Origin: Schizochytrium sp. CCTCC M209059
Taxonomy: Eukaryota > Sar > Bigyra > Thraustochytrida > Thraustochytriidae
Direction: 5' to 3'
Assembly: GCA_000818945.1 (NCBI GenBank)
Contig: KN805378.1
Span: forward strand, 148,408-194,756
DNA: 46,349 nucleotides
Shown here: one piece after another, positions 1-8,626 of the stretch
Layout: every line of letters starts with the position of its first letter
How positions within the stretch are numbered: position 1 is the first letter of the stretch
The notes under the pieces: generated by a model
The model's database searches: none
Told to the model about the DNA's origin: nothing
Seen by the model: the letters and a program-made list of their open reading frames with translations, nothing else
Program-made: the position numbers and the translations under genes

Positions 1-9
1 CCCCCCCCC
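1..9. repeat. Homopolymer C at window edge
   Basis: Nine C residues open the window and are followed by AT-rich sequence downstream of the TBC gene stop. This may be the window or contig edge; no function is inferred. Confidence 0.6.
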
Positions 10-104
10 TCAATAAAAAGAATAATTCGAGCAAGGTTCTGCGCGCACCACACGCGTGTCACGAGAGAAAGCCTACCCCATCGTTTTGAATGATCAAATA
101 TAGT

Positions 105-1493
105 TTACATCCACAGAGCAGAACCCGTATTACGAGTGTTGCCCTCGGTTTTAATGCCCCCAACGCCGTCTCCGTTCTCGTACGTTGAGCTTTGCAGTGC
201 AGAGATTGAAATTGTGCCCGGACTTGGCTCGCTGGCGATAACGCCATATGCGAGAGACTTGGCGTCGACGAGACGAGGGCCCTGGTCGCTGAGCCTTCGC
301 CTACCACTGCCGCCAAGCATGTCGAAAAAGGATGGCGTGCGCGGACTCTCCGTTGTGAGAATGGTCGCGGGACTTCCGCACCCGGCAAGTTGGGCTCCCA
401 AGAGCTCATCATCGCGAAAGCTGCTGCCGATGCTCGCGCGACGCAATCGAGATTGTGAAAGGGTCGCTACAGAACTGCTGTCGTCCATGGTGTGCGTTGC
501 GGGTGTGACGGGCGGCGACACGTACTGATCTTGCTGCTGCACAGCGCATGCAATTCTGCGCACCTCGTCCGGGGTGAGTCTTATGCCATCAGCAATGTTG
601 GACAAGTTCGAGGGTGGACGCTCCGCAGTCGTGCGCAAAAGAACCGCCGCGCTTTCAAAGTCTGCAACGAGAAGAGTGTCGAGATTGATCTCAAAAAAAG
701 CGAGCCCGTGCTTGAAGATGGCCTCCCACCCATGCTCAAAGAAGCGGTCCCAGATCTTGGCCAACGGAGAAAACGGGACCATGTACGAAAATAGCGTGAC
801 TGTCCAGTTTTGTGAGTAAAACAAGGGTTCCAGGCCGATCTCGTCAAAGTGCCGGTGCAGGGACGGATGTCTAGCCGCCATCAAATCTGCGAGGAGATCC
901 GTGAATCGCCGAAGGTTCGGTAAGCCCTCCTGGAATACGTTGACCAATCGATATCGCGGCGCCTCCATCATGTATCGAATGAGGAGAAAGCTCTTGTCCA
1001 TGGCGCCGCGCATATGAAGGAGGACGTTGGCCGCCAAAAAGTTCATGCCCTGGACATATCCTGTCTCCGGGTATGCAATGGCCACCGCACGCAAAATTTG
1101 GCCAAGACCGTTCTTGACGTCTGTGTTTGCGAAAAAGTCCACGTCTGGGTATGTGCGTGGGAGGTCGCGCTCAATTTGCTCGAGGGTCTCCACCATGTAA
1201 GGGCTGCTTGCTGACCTGCGCGCGCACAGCGTCTGCACGATAATGTCTGGCTGAAAAGCTGTATATGCCGCAATCTCCACCGCATTCGGCAGCTTCCATG
1301 CTGGATCCACGCTGGGTAGCTTTCCTTCGCGTGACGCAAGACGCAACCATGCTTCTCCGCGCCACTCGAGATCCGAGGGGATCTTCTTCTTCACTTCTTC
1401 CACTACGGCGCTCCGCGGCTTCAATTTGGACTTGAAGATCGTCGCACCAGGGGTCTCGTTGCTGTTGCCGCCCATGTTTTGCGCTCTGTGCAT
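105..1493 (-). CDS. TBC-domain Rab GTPase-activating protein
   Basis: The 462-residue protein carries a TBC (Tre2/Bub2/Cdc16) domain at about residues 45-290. Both catalytic fingers are visible: the arginine finger in IERDLPR (107-113, R113) and the glutamine finger in YVQGM (146-150, Q148). By family knowledge such proteins speed GTP hydrolysis on Rab GTPases at trafficking membranes. The C-terminal third is Ser/Thr-rich and looks disordered, with no second domain that I recognise. The first ATG was taken as the start; a second ATG six codons later has A at -3 and G at +4 and is equally plausible. It reads away from the next gene, which lies 890 bases upstream on the same strand. The Rab partner cannot be told from sequence. 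Confidence 0.9.
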   Translation of the reverse strand: MHRAQNMGGNSNETPGATIFKSKLKPRSAVVEEVKKKIPSDLEWRGEAWLRLASREGKLPSVDPAWKLPNAVEIAAYTAFQPDIIVQTLCARRSASSPYMVETLEQIERDLPRTYPDVDFFANTDVKNGLGQILRAVAIAYPETGYVQGMNFLAANVLLHMRGAMDKSFLLIRYMMEAPRYRLVNVFQEGLPNLRRFTDLLADLMAARHPSLHRHFDEIGLEPLFYSQNWTVTLFSYMVPFSPLAKIWDRFFEHGWEAIFKHGLAFFEINLDTLLVADFESAAVLLRTTAERPPSNLSNIADGIRLTPDEVRRIACAVQQQDQYVSPPVTPATHTMDDSSSVATLSQSRLRRASIGSSFRDDELLGAQLAGCGSPATILTTESPRTPSFFDMLGGSGRRRLSDQGPRLVDAKSLAYGVIASEPSPGTISISALQSSTYENGDGVGGIKTEGNTRNTGSALWM

Positions 1494-2385
1494 GCTCGGC
1501 TCGAAGCGGGCGCCTTGAAGCGGGTGGGCGAAACCAATCTAGCTCTTGCAGTGCAGTGCAGCGCAGCGAGCGAGCGGTCGGCTCTTGTTGCGGCGCCTTC
1601 TTGGCCCCGCCCTTCGCTTTTTTTACGCCCGACTTTCGAGGCTTGCGCCGATCGTCGTACGTCAATTATGCAAGCGGGTCGCTTTGCGTGGCGGCCTCTT
1701 GTGCTGGCGCGCTCGTACCGCTGCAGCTCCGTGCTCGGCTGCGGCGGCCGTGGCGGAATCTTCCCTTGCTTGTCCCACTCGAACAATCGATATCAGCGCT
1801 ATCCAGTTGGATCGAAGTCTTTCTCTCTCTCTCTCTTAGGACGCTCTTCTCGCGCGCGCAGGGGGCTCGTCGCAGCTGCGCCGCGCGTCCCTTGCGCGCT
1901 GCACGGCGCGGACCTCGCGCGGACCTGCGCACCGCCGCCGCGCCAAAAAGCTATTTTGCAGGAATGAAGACGACGCCCGCAAGCAAGCAAGAGAGCACAA
2001 GCTGAGCGCTTGAAGAAGAAAAAACAAAAAGTGAATTTGCAAAAGAACAGCTTGATGGAAAGAACACCTAGGCCCAAACGAACTTCGAAGTTGAACTTGA
2101 AGCTGCGTTGTTGTTGATGATCATGATGGGTGGAAAGGAACTCGAAGTCTAAGTCCTTGAGCACGCCCGCCAAAAGTCGGTGTTTTTGCGGTTGATCAAG
2201 ATCATGAGCGCCCGGCAAGTTCAAAATCAATCAAAAGTATACCTACCAGGGTGTGGTGCGCGAGCGAGGGTAGCCAAGACCTAGCTTGCTTGCAAGGTTG
2301 ACAACGATGGTGCTAATGGTGTAAGTACACAGGCAAATGGTGTTGCAGAGAATGTGTTTGTTTGTTTGTTCGTTTGTTTGTTTGT
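1494..2385. other. Intergenic region upstream of the TBC gene
   Basis: This 892-base stretch lies between the TBC start and the stop of the aspartic-protease-like gene, both on the minus strand. It is GC-rich near the TBC start, with CT-rich runs around 1820-1840, and has no frame with recognisable protein features. It should hold the TBC promoter and 5' UTR and the 3' UTR of the upstream gene. Confidence 0.5.
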
Positions 2386-2388
2386 TTA
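2355..2388. repeat. (GTTT)n microsatellite
   Basis: About eight copies of GTTT, with one T-to-C change near 2371, reach the stop codon of the aspartic-protease-like gene. Confidence 0.9.
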
Positions 2389-4368
2389 GCGAAAGCTATC
2401 ATCGCCATCACTAAAGTCGTCCTGGTCAAAAAGAAAGCCATTGCTGCCCGCGCCGTTCGCGCGACCATTCCGCGAGGATGCCGCTCCCGCACGTCCATTG
2501 CCATGTGCTCGGAGACCACGTGCTTGCATGGATCCCTCAGAGACAAACTCGTCATCGTCGTCATCATCATCATCATCTCCATCAACCTCCAGTGCAAGCT
2601 CTTCGTGCTCGTCTAGATCATCGTCGTCGTCGGAAGATCCAATACTAAATTTGCCAAGGCGCGCAGGCGGCAGCTCCACAGATGCACGTCCCACTGCCCC
2701 ACCATTCTGACCGCCGCTACCGAACTCGTTCAGCGACTCGTACGGCGTGCTTGCGCGCGCACACATGCAGCGGCCACAGCAAAGAAGCGTCAGCGTTGCG
2801 ACAAAGGTGCCGAAAAAGGCTGTCACACCAGATTGCGCGCCCGCGTGCGCCCCAGAGGTAGAATCGCTCTCCCCAGATGTGTTGTCCTGGTCAATCGCCA
2901 AGTCAAACTTGCGAAGACACGGCTTGATGGAAAACCTGCACTCCTCTCCACTATGATGAAAATTGCGTAAATCCATGGTGATGTTCCATCCGCGCAAGAC
3001 GTTTACACCGAGCGTGACGTCGCCCTTGGTCGGTCCTGTTGTGCTGCTATCACGCATGATCCCCACACAATAAACTCCAGAACCCTGATAAAACATGTAC
3101 TCCTTTGGGTGCACCGGAAGTGCGAAAGACGAGGCGCCCCCAAGGTTCCCCGGCTCCGAGCGAAAGTTGAAGGTGATGTTTGGAAAACTGTCAAAGATCG
3201 GATACACTTGGTACTTGTTGGGGCCCTGGTCATCCTCAAAAAGCTCCTCGTTCTGCTGAAAGTACTCTGTGTCCAGAATTTCGTAGCAGCCAAGCGCGTT
3301 GGGTCTACCCGTAACGCGCTTGTTTCCTGCGCAGCGGGGTACCGCCGTCTTTGTATCGCTGCTCTGCGCCTCTTCCTTGTCGCAAAAGGAGAAAAGCGCT
3401 TCGCGGGCGTTCTCAAAGAGTGACTCGGGTAAGTACGTCAAGGGCGATCCGGTATTGATCAGGGCGTGCGTGTGTTGATTCACCGAAACGGTCTGGTTTC
3501 CAACCGCGAGCTGCGGTTCCGAAAGAGCGCTCACGTAAAAGCCTTTCCAGGGGTCATTCGAGTCGGTGCGTTCCTCGTGCAGCTCGATCCATGGTCCGTC
3601 GTTCTGGTCGTCAAAATTAAGATGCTTGCCGACCTCGAGCGAGCCGCCATAGTAGCCGCCAGGCGCGAGACACATGGACCACCCATTACTTCGACCAATA
3701 TCCACGGCGAGGGTCTCGGACGACTGCGCAAACGCTAAAGAGCCATCAGCGTACTGTGTGCGGAAAGACGGGCTCATGTCCCATACGCAACCAAGCAGCG
3801 TGTTCTTGATGCTAGCACTCATGTTCACAAAGGTTTGCACAAAGTTGCCCTCGAGCCATTCGTCCTCGCCAAATCCAAGCGTCATGAAACAGTCGTTGGT
3901 TAGCCCGCTTGAAGTGGCCTGACACGTCCTCGAGGCAGCAGGGCATTTCTGATTGTGGCAATCCAGTCGAGTCGTCTGGTGCAGTTCGTTCACAAGTCGC
4001 TCCATGCGCCGCTCACCACAGTCTTCCGTTTCGCAGCCGGTGCACGGCGCGTACGTGAGTTTCGACGAAGAGTCGAGAATCATGCGAAAAACGTGGCCCA
4101 TAGCGTCTGCGCCCTCTTCAAAGCTTTTATGAAAGGTCACCTTGGTGTACACGTAGCCAAGGCGATCCACGTCACCGTACAAGGGCATCGTGACGGTATC
4201 AGGGCCGAACATGGACCCTACTCCGCAGCTCTGCGTCGCTAAAAGGGCCAGCACCAGGCAAGACAGCCACTCTGCGCTGCCTGCGATCCGCCTCGTGGAC
4301 CTTGGAGCGGACCTCGACGAGGTTGAGGTTGTCGATGGCACCACTGGCATCTTCAACGTTGCCGGCAT
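2386..4368 (-). CDS. Pepsin-fold (A1) membrane protein, plasmepsin-V-like, probably a pseudoprotease
   Basis: Taking the first ATG in the frame (4368) gives 660 residues; the frame runs further upstream but without an ATG. A hydrophobic signal or anchor lies at about 33-50. The aspartic-protease fold follows with a Cys-rich stretch after the first active-site loop (C109, C112, C117, C137, C142), the pattern seen in plasmepsin V and nucellin-like proteases. A transmembrane helix sits at 514-531, then a tail with Asp runs (578-607). The first catalytic loop reads LDSSS (D99 kept, Gly lost) and the second reads INTGS, with N305 where the second Asp should be; the codon is AAT. With one catalytic Asp missing, normal hydrolysis is not expected. 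Topology suggests a secretory-pathway or surface protein. It is divergent from the Tcd gene. Confidence 0.8.
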   Translation of the reverse strand: MPATLKMPVVPSTTSTSSRSAPRSTRRIAGSAEWLSCLVLALLATQSCGVGSMFGPDTVTMPLYGDVDRLGYVYTKVTFHKSFEEGADAMGHVFRMILDSSSKLTYAPCTGCETEDCGERRMERLVNELHQTTRLDCHNQKCPAASRTCQATSSGLTNDCFMTLGFGEDEWLEGNFVQTFVNMSASIKNTLLGCVWDMSPSFRTQYADGSLAFAQSSETLAVDIGRSNGWSMCLAPGGYYGGSLEVGKHLNFDDQNDGPWIELHEERTDSNDPWKGFYVSALSEPQLAVGNQTVSVNQHTHALINTGSPLTYLPESLFENAREALFSFCDKEEAQSSDTKTAVPRCAGNKRVTGRPNALGCYEILDTEYFQQNEELFEDDQGPNKYQVYPIFDSFPNITFNFRSEPGNLGGASSFALPVHPKEYMFYQGSGVYCVGIMRDSSTTGPTKGDVTLGVNVLRGWNITMDLRNFHHSGEECRFSIKPCLRKFDLAIDQDNTSGESDSTSGAHAGAQSGVTAFFGTFVATLTLLCCGRCMCARASTPYESLNEFGSGGQNGGAVGRASVELPPARLGKFSIGSSDDDDDLDEHEELALEVDGDDDDDDDDDEFVSEGSMQARGLRAHGNGRAGAASSRNGRANGAGSNGFLFDQDDFSDGDDSFR

Positions 4369-4797
4369 CTTCGTCGTCTCGCGCAACAACTGCGGCACGA
4401 GAAGCAACAAACGCAGCAGTGATATCGCTTGAATCAACGGCGCCCCACGCCGGCGGGGAGGACGAGGGGGCGGCCTCGCGGCCTGTGCTGTCCGCAAACT
4501 GTCAATGGAGGTCTCCGCCGGATTCGGATTGACTAAGGAGGCCAGTCAAGCTCGTGGATTTTTGCCACGTTTACAACGCTTGGTGTGAGTATGACTTGCA
4601 ATTGCGCGGCGCCCAATCGTGAACTCCCTCCCCAAGCACGCAACGACGAACAGAGCAGTCCAGTGCAGTGCTCTGGACGTCGCTCGCGTCGCAGACTCTT
4701 GCGAAGACCTGGACAGGCCTTGGGCAGATCGCGTCTTGTGGACGCCAATAGGCGTAAGGTTCTTTCCGAGACGCAGAGGAGAAAAAGGGAGGAAGCC
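4369..4797. promoter_or_regulatory. Head-to-head promoter region, protease-like / Tcd genes
   Basis: These 429 bases separate divergent start codons. An ATG at 4591 is in frame with the Tcd protein and would add 69 residues. Just before it is GTGAGT, a textbook 5' splice site, so a 5' UTR intron is possible. No specific promoter element was identified. Confidence 0.4.
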
Positions 4798-6729
4798 ATG
4801 TCCATGACGAGGACGTCGACCTCCTCGACGAGGACCACGAACTGGGCCTCGTTGACCGTCGTGGCGACAGCCGCGGCAGCGTGCGGAGCTTTCGCAGCCG
4901 TCGTGATTAGTCGCGAACTGGAAACGCGAAAGAAGGCAGCTGCATTTTCGTCAGCGGCATCGCGGGCCACCGCCGCCAAGGAGGATGCAACTATGACTGG
5001 CGACGCCACCGGCGCGTCGGAAAAGGTTACCAAGACGTCTCCGCTCCCACCGCTTCCCGAAAGCGAGGTTGAACTTTTGGACGAGCAGCTCTCACGCGGA
5101 CGCGTCTTTCTGGGCGAAGAAGGCCAGAAACGTGTGGACGACAGCTTTGTCATTGTGGTCGGCGCTGGTGGCGTCGGATCCCACTGTGCGCACTTTCTTG
5201 CCCGTTCGGGCGTGCGGCGACTCCGGCTCATCGACTTTGACAACGTCACGCTCTCTTCTCTGAATCGGCACGCCGTCGCGGACCGGTCTGACGTCGGCAA
5301 GCCCAAGGTTGCGGCTCTGAAGCGCCATATTGCTGCATTCATGCCGTACTGCGCCGTGGAGATCCGCAACGAGATGTTCACAGGAGAACATGCTGAGCGG
5401 CTGCTCGAGGGCGAGCCAGACTATGTTGTAGACTGCATTGATGATTCCGACACCAAGACGGACCTTCTCGCGTACTGCGTCACAAACAAGATTCCAGTCA
5501 TTAGCTCCATGGCTGCGGGCGCTCGCACGGACCCCACAAGACTTCACTTTTGCTCATTGAGCGAAGTTGTGCGCGACCCAATTGCTTCCAAGTTGCGCTT
5601 CCTGCTGCGCAAAAAATTTCAAGAGGAGACCTCTGGAGAGGCGGGCAGTCTCGACGATGCAAGCACGCAAATCGAGGTGCTGTACTCTTCGGAAACGACG
5701 CGCGTCAACCTTTTGCCCCTTGGTGACGAGGTAGCCGACGCCGCGCCCGAGGATCTTGGCGCTGTGGCAAACTTTCGTGTGCGTATTATGCCTGTCCTGG
5801 GTCCGATTCCGGCCATCTTTGGAATGTCCATGGCCTCTCGTGTGCTTACGAATCTCGCAGGACAAGCTTTTGAGCCTCTTGCGGCACCCCGCATGAAACA
5901 AGGTGGTGCCCAAAAGCTGTACTCCAAGTTCCGCTCCAATCTCGCAAAGATCAAGCAGGCCATGGCCGAATCAGCGCCAGAAAGCGAGAGCGAGGAGGCC
6001 GTCTGGAAATCTTGGAACCTTGACGATCTCAGCGAGGAGGATATCGAGGTCATGGCTGCGCAATTTGGCATGCGATGCCCCGTCACGGGTACAAAGCCTG
6101 GTGATGGCACCAAGTACCAACTCGCTATTTGGCGCTATGACCGTCCCATCTCGGCGCAGAACATTGTTATTGCCGCTCCTTCCGGATGCGACAAGCTTGC
6201 TGAACTGCTCAATGCCCGCAGGCTGCCAACACCTGTCAGCCTAGGTGTTACCAAGGAGGAATATGACGCAACGGTGCGCATCTCTAGTGGCGTGCGTGAC
6301 CCTGCAACCCGACGCAAGGAGGTCGCGAACGAGAAAGGCTTTCAGGCCGTGTGCAAGCGCGCCTGCACGCACATGAACAAGGATCATGCCAAGGATAACT
6401 TGACTCTCGTGCAGCGCTACGGAGACGTTGACCCTGTCTCGGTCGAGATGCGAGCTATGGACCGTCTCAAAATGACTTTTACCTGCACGATGTCAAGCGA
6501 CGACACGCGAGATGTTGATGTGTATTACCCGAGCATCTTGATTGAGCCCTCTGAGATCCGCGAAACCATTGTCAAGATGACCTTGCAGGCGCGCAAGGAG
6601 GGAATGTCTGCAGAGGCAGCGACGGAGGCGTCTGAAAAGACGGAGGCGTCTGCAAAGACGGAGCCATCTGCAAAGAACGAGACTTCTGTTCAGACAAAGC
6701 CATCTGCAAAGAACGAAACGCAAGCGTAA
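4798..6729 (+). CDS. tRNA threonylcarbamoyladenosine dehydratase (Tcd/CsdL type) with DUF2470 tail
   Basis: The 643-residue protein is an E1-like ThiF-fold enzyme. An N-terminal membrane helix (about 15-37) resembles the outer-mitochondrial-membrane anchor of yeast Tcd1/Tcd2. The nucleotide-binding GAGGVG loop is at 122-127, followed by DFDNV and SLNRHA, the ATP and substrate region of TcdA/CsdL. By family knowledge it uses ATP to cyclise t6A37 to ct6A in tRNAs reading ANN codons. A eukaryotic Tcd-type linker follows. At about 514-600 sits a DUF2470 module (HMNKDHAKDN), known from HugZ haem oxygenase and GluTR-binding proteins. The last 35 residues are degenerate repeats of SAKTE/SAKNE type. 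The start at 4798 puts the helix near the N-terminus; 4591 is the alternative. The DUF2470 fusion is the odd part. Confidence 0.85.
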   Translation: MSMTRTSTSSTRTTNWASLTVVATAAAACGAFAAVVISRELETRKKAAAFSSAASRATAAKEDATMTGDATGASEKVTKTSPLPPLPESEVELLDEQLSRGRVFLGEEGQKRVDDSFVIVVGAGGVGSHCAHFLARSGVRRLRLIDFDNVTLSSLNRHAVADRSDVGKPKVAALKRHIAAFMPYCAVEIRNEMFTGEHAERLLEGEPDYVVDCIDDSDTKTDLLAYCVTNKIPVISSMAAGARTDPTRLHFCSLSEVVRDPIASKLRFLLRKKFQEETSGEAGSLDDASTQIEVLYSSETTRVNLLPLGDEVADAAPEDLGAVANFRVRIMPVLGPIPAIFGMSMASRVLTNLAGQAFEPLAAPRMKQGGAQKLYSKFRSNLAKIKQAMAESAPESESEEAVWKSWNLDDLSEEDIEVMAAQFGMRCPVTGTKPGDGTKYQLAIWRYDRPISAQNIVIAAPSGCDKLAELLNARRLPTPVSLGVTKEEYDATVRISSGVRDPATRRKEVANEKGFQAVCKRACTHMNKDHAKDNLTLVQRYGDVDPVSVEMRAMDRLKMTFTCTMSSDDTRDVDVYYPSILIEPSEIRETIVKMTLQARKEGMSAEAATEASEKTEASAKTEPSAKNETSVQTKPSAKNETQA

Positions 6730-6886
6730 AGACAAGACAAGCCTGTCTCTGTTGCGAGTGGATGCGCTCTTTGCAAACGACGGACTACCGATTCATTGAT
6801 TCATTGATCGCTTGGTCAAGCTAAACGCACATATTGATTTTGATATTTTATAATGACTTCTCTTCGGGTTGACGAAGAGTCTCAAC

Positions 6887-8239
6887 TTAGCGGAGGAAGG
6901 CCAAATCGTCCTCGTCCTCGTCAGCATCATCCGCAGCAACCTCTGCTTGAACGGGCGACTTCGGTTCCGCAGCGCTTTGTCGCGGCTCCTCATCCGAGAC
7001 GCCGTGCGTTGCATGTGTAAGCTCAGCAGTCGGTACACTTGTAGCTGGCGAAGCTTCAGGTACAGACGGAGGAGCGAGGGCTGGTGCAGGTGCCGGCGCG
7101 GCAACGGGGACTGCTGCTGGCGGCTCCGTTGGCGTAGGCGCAGGCGCAGGTGCAGGTGCAGGTGCAGGCTTGCGTGCAAATAGACCTGCGCGATTAGGGT
7201 CCTCCTCGGACACGGCTTGGGCCTCTGCCGTGGGAGCCGCTGCTTGCGAAGTCTCAGACGAAGACACAGGTTCTGTTTTTGCGTCAAGAGCGGCCAGAGG
7301 AGACGCCATGAGGGGCTCATCGCGACCTTGAGCAGCGGCATTGTACGGACTCAGATCGCGGGCAACGAGTGCTACCTGACGTTCGAGGAATGTAAAGACT
7401 GGACGCGCGATAATGGCCCTCACCTCATCCACGTCGAGGGCCTCCCAAGCGCGAAGCAAATCCTCTGCCGCGGCGCACTCCTCGGACCGCAGATAGTCGG
7501 CATCGTCAAAACCTTCACGGAAAGCGGCGCGCGCTGCTGTGAGGTCATTACGCTGCAGATGGATAATGACAGCACTTAGACGAAGCTTGTGCGAACCGCT
7601 GGTCTGATTAAGATCCTTGTAAACGGGGATCATTTTCGAAAGTACCTGGATGGCGTCGCCCCAGCGACGCATTTTGACGACAAGATTGAGTGCATTTCGA
7701 TAGGTATCCTTGCTGAAGACCAGCTTATTGTGCAGCTCGAGCACCTCGCATGCAGCGAGCATATTTTGAAGCGCTTCGGTAAGAAGAGGGTCGCGTTCCT
7801 TGTGGGCCTCCGGCAGCGAGGCGGCGCCGTCTGCAAGTGCTTGGCCCTTTTTCGTCAGCGCTGACGATGCCTGTGCAGCCATGCCTTCTTCGCGGTACAC
7901 CATTGCGGCCTGGCCAAAAAGTGCAGCGGCTGCCTTGGCCTCCGCGAGACCGCCTTCGATGCCCTTGCTTTGGTCGCGGAAAAAGCCCAAGCGGATATTC
8001 GCGGCCGACTCCCAGCATTTCGCCGCTCCCGCTTCGTTATCGGCTTTGGCATGGGCCTCTGCGGCCTTTTCATACGCCTCTGCGCTCTGTGCCGGCTCGC
8101 CCGCCGCCTTGAAGGAGATCGCTGCCTTCTCGTACGCGTGCGCCGCCGAGACGTAGTCTGGGCTCCACTTGAACATGGACGTCTTGAGCGCGCTCTTCGC
8201 CGTCGCCGTATGCTTGCGTGCCGCGCTTAGTGCCGACAT
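6887..8239 (-). CDS. Gamma-SNAP-like NSF attachment protein with Ala/Pro-rich extension
   Basis: The first about 300 of 450 residues are TPR-like helical hairpins of the SNAP family (AHAYEKAAISFKAAGE, AEAYEKAAEAHAKAD), closest to gamma-SNAP (NAPG). By family knowledge SNAPs bind SNARE bundles and recruit NSF to take them apart after membrane fusion. Gamma-SNAPs are usually about 310 residues. Here an Ala/Pro-rich segment rich in APAPAP and an acidic end, DEDEDDLAFLR, add about 140 residues. The frame is open further upstream, but the ATG at 8239 begins the family-like sequence MSALSAARKH and the upstream part is Lys/Arg-rich, 5'-UTR-like sequence. It converges with the Tcd gene across a 157-base spacer. 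Confidence 0.87.
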   Translation of the reverse strand: MSALSAARKHTATAKSALKTSMFKWSPDYVSAAHAYEKAAISFKAAGEPAQSAEAYEKAAEAHAKADNEAGAAKCWESAANIRLGFFRDQSKGIEGGLAEAKAAAALFGQAAMVYREEGMAAQASSALTKKGQALADGAASLPEAHKERDPLLTEALQNMLAACEVLELHNKLVFSKDTYRNALNLVVKMRRWGDAIQVLSKMIPVYKDLNQTSGSHKLRLSAVIIHLQRNDLTAARAAFREGFDDADYLRSEECAAAEDLLRAWEALDVDEVRAIIARPVFTFLERQVALVARDLSPYNAAAQGRDEPLMASPLAALDAKTEPVSSSETSQAAAPTAEAQAVSEEDPNRAGLFARKPAPAPAPAPAPTPTEPPAAVPVAAPAPAPALAPPSVPEASPATSVPTAELTHATHGVSDEEPRQSAAEPKSPVQAEVAADDADEDEDDLAFLR

Positions 8240-8626
8240 CTTGCGGCTCTTTTCTCCTTGCCCTGGCTGCCTCCACGAGGTCGCTTCTGCCACAGGACCG
8301 CGCGCCCGTCGCTGCTCGTGATCCAAGAATCGTTCAATAGATTGAACGATCGAATCGAACTCTGGCAGGCGAGTTCTTCTTTTGGTTTTTTTCATATTTT
8401 TTTTCTCTCTTGGTTTTTTTTGTCCTTTGTTTTTGCGGATGATGATGAGACGATGTTTCCTTTTGCACGAGAAGCAGAGCAGAATTCGGTACTTTGCACG
8501 GTGGCGGGGCTCGACGTTCTTTGCAAAGCGCCTGAGAGAGCATGATACTCGAGATCCAACCTCCACTTTTCTTTCTGGCTATCATATATCACAGCGAGTC
8601 AAATTCATACAATAAAAAAAGTTAGG
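8240..8626. other. Intergenic region, upstream of gamma-SNAP gene
   Basis: These 387 bases lie between two minus-strand genes. T runs on the plus strand (8380-8425) are A-rich stretches on the coding strand just upstream of the SNAP start, fitting a promoter/5' UTR. No RNA gene is recognised. Confidence 0.45.

Noticed and set aside
4585..4797. Longer N-terminus of the Tcd protein
   Set aside because: It needs the ATG at 4591 next to a GTGAGT donor and adds Arg-rich sequence before the membrane helix. It remains possible, but 4798 fits the Tcd layout better.
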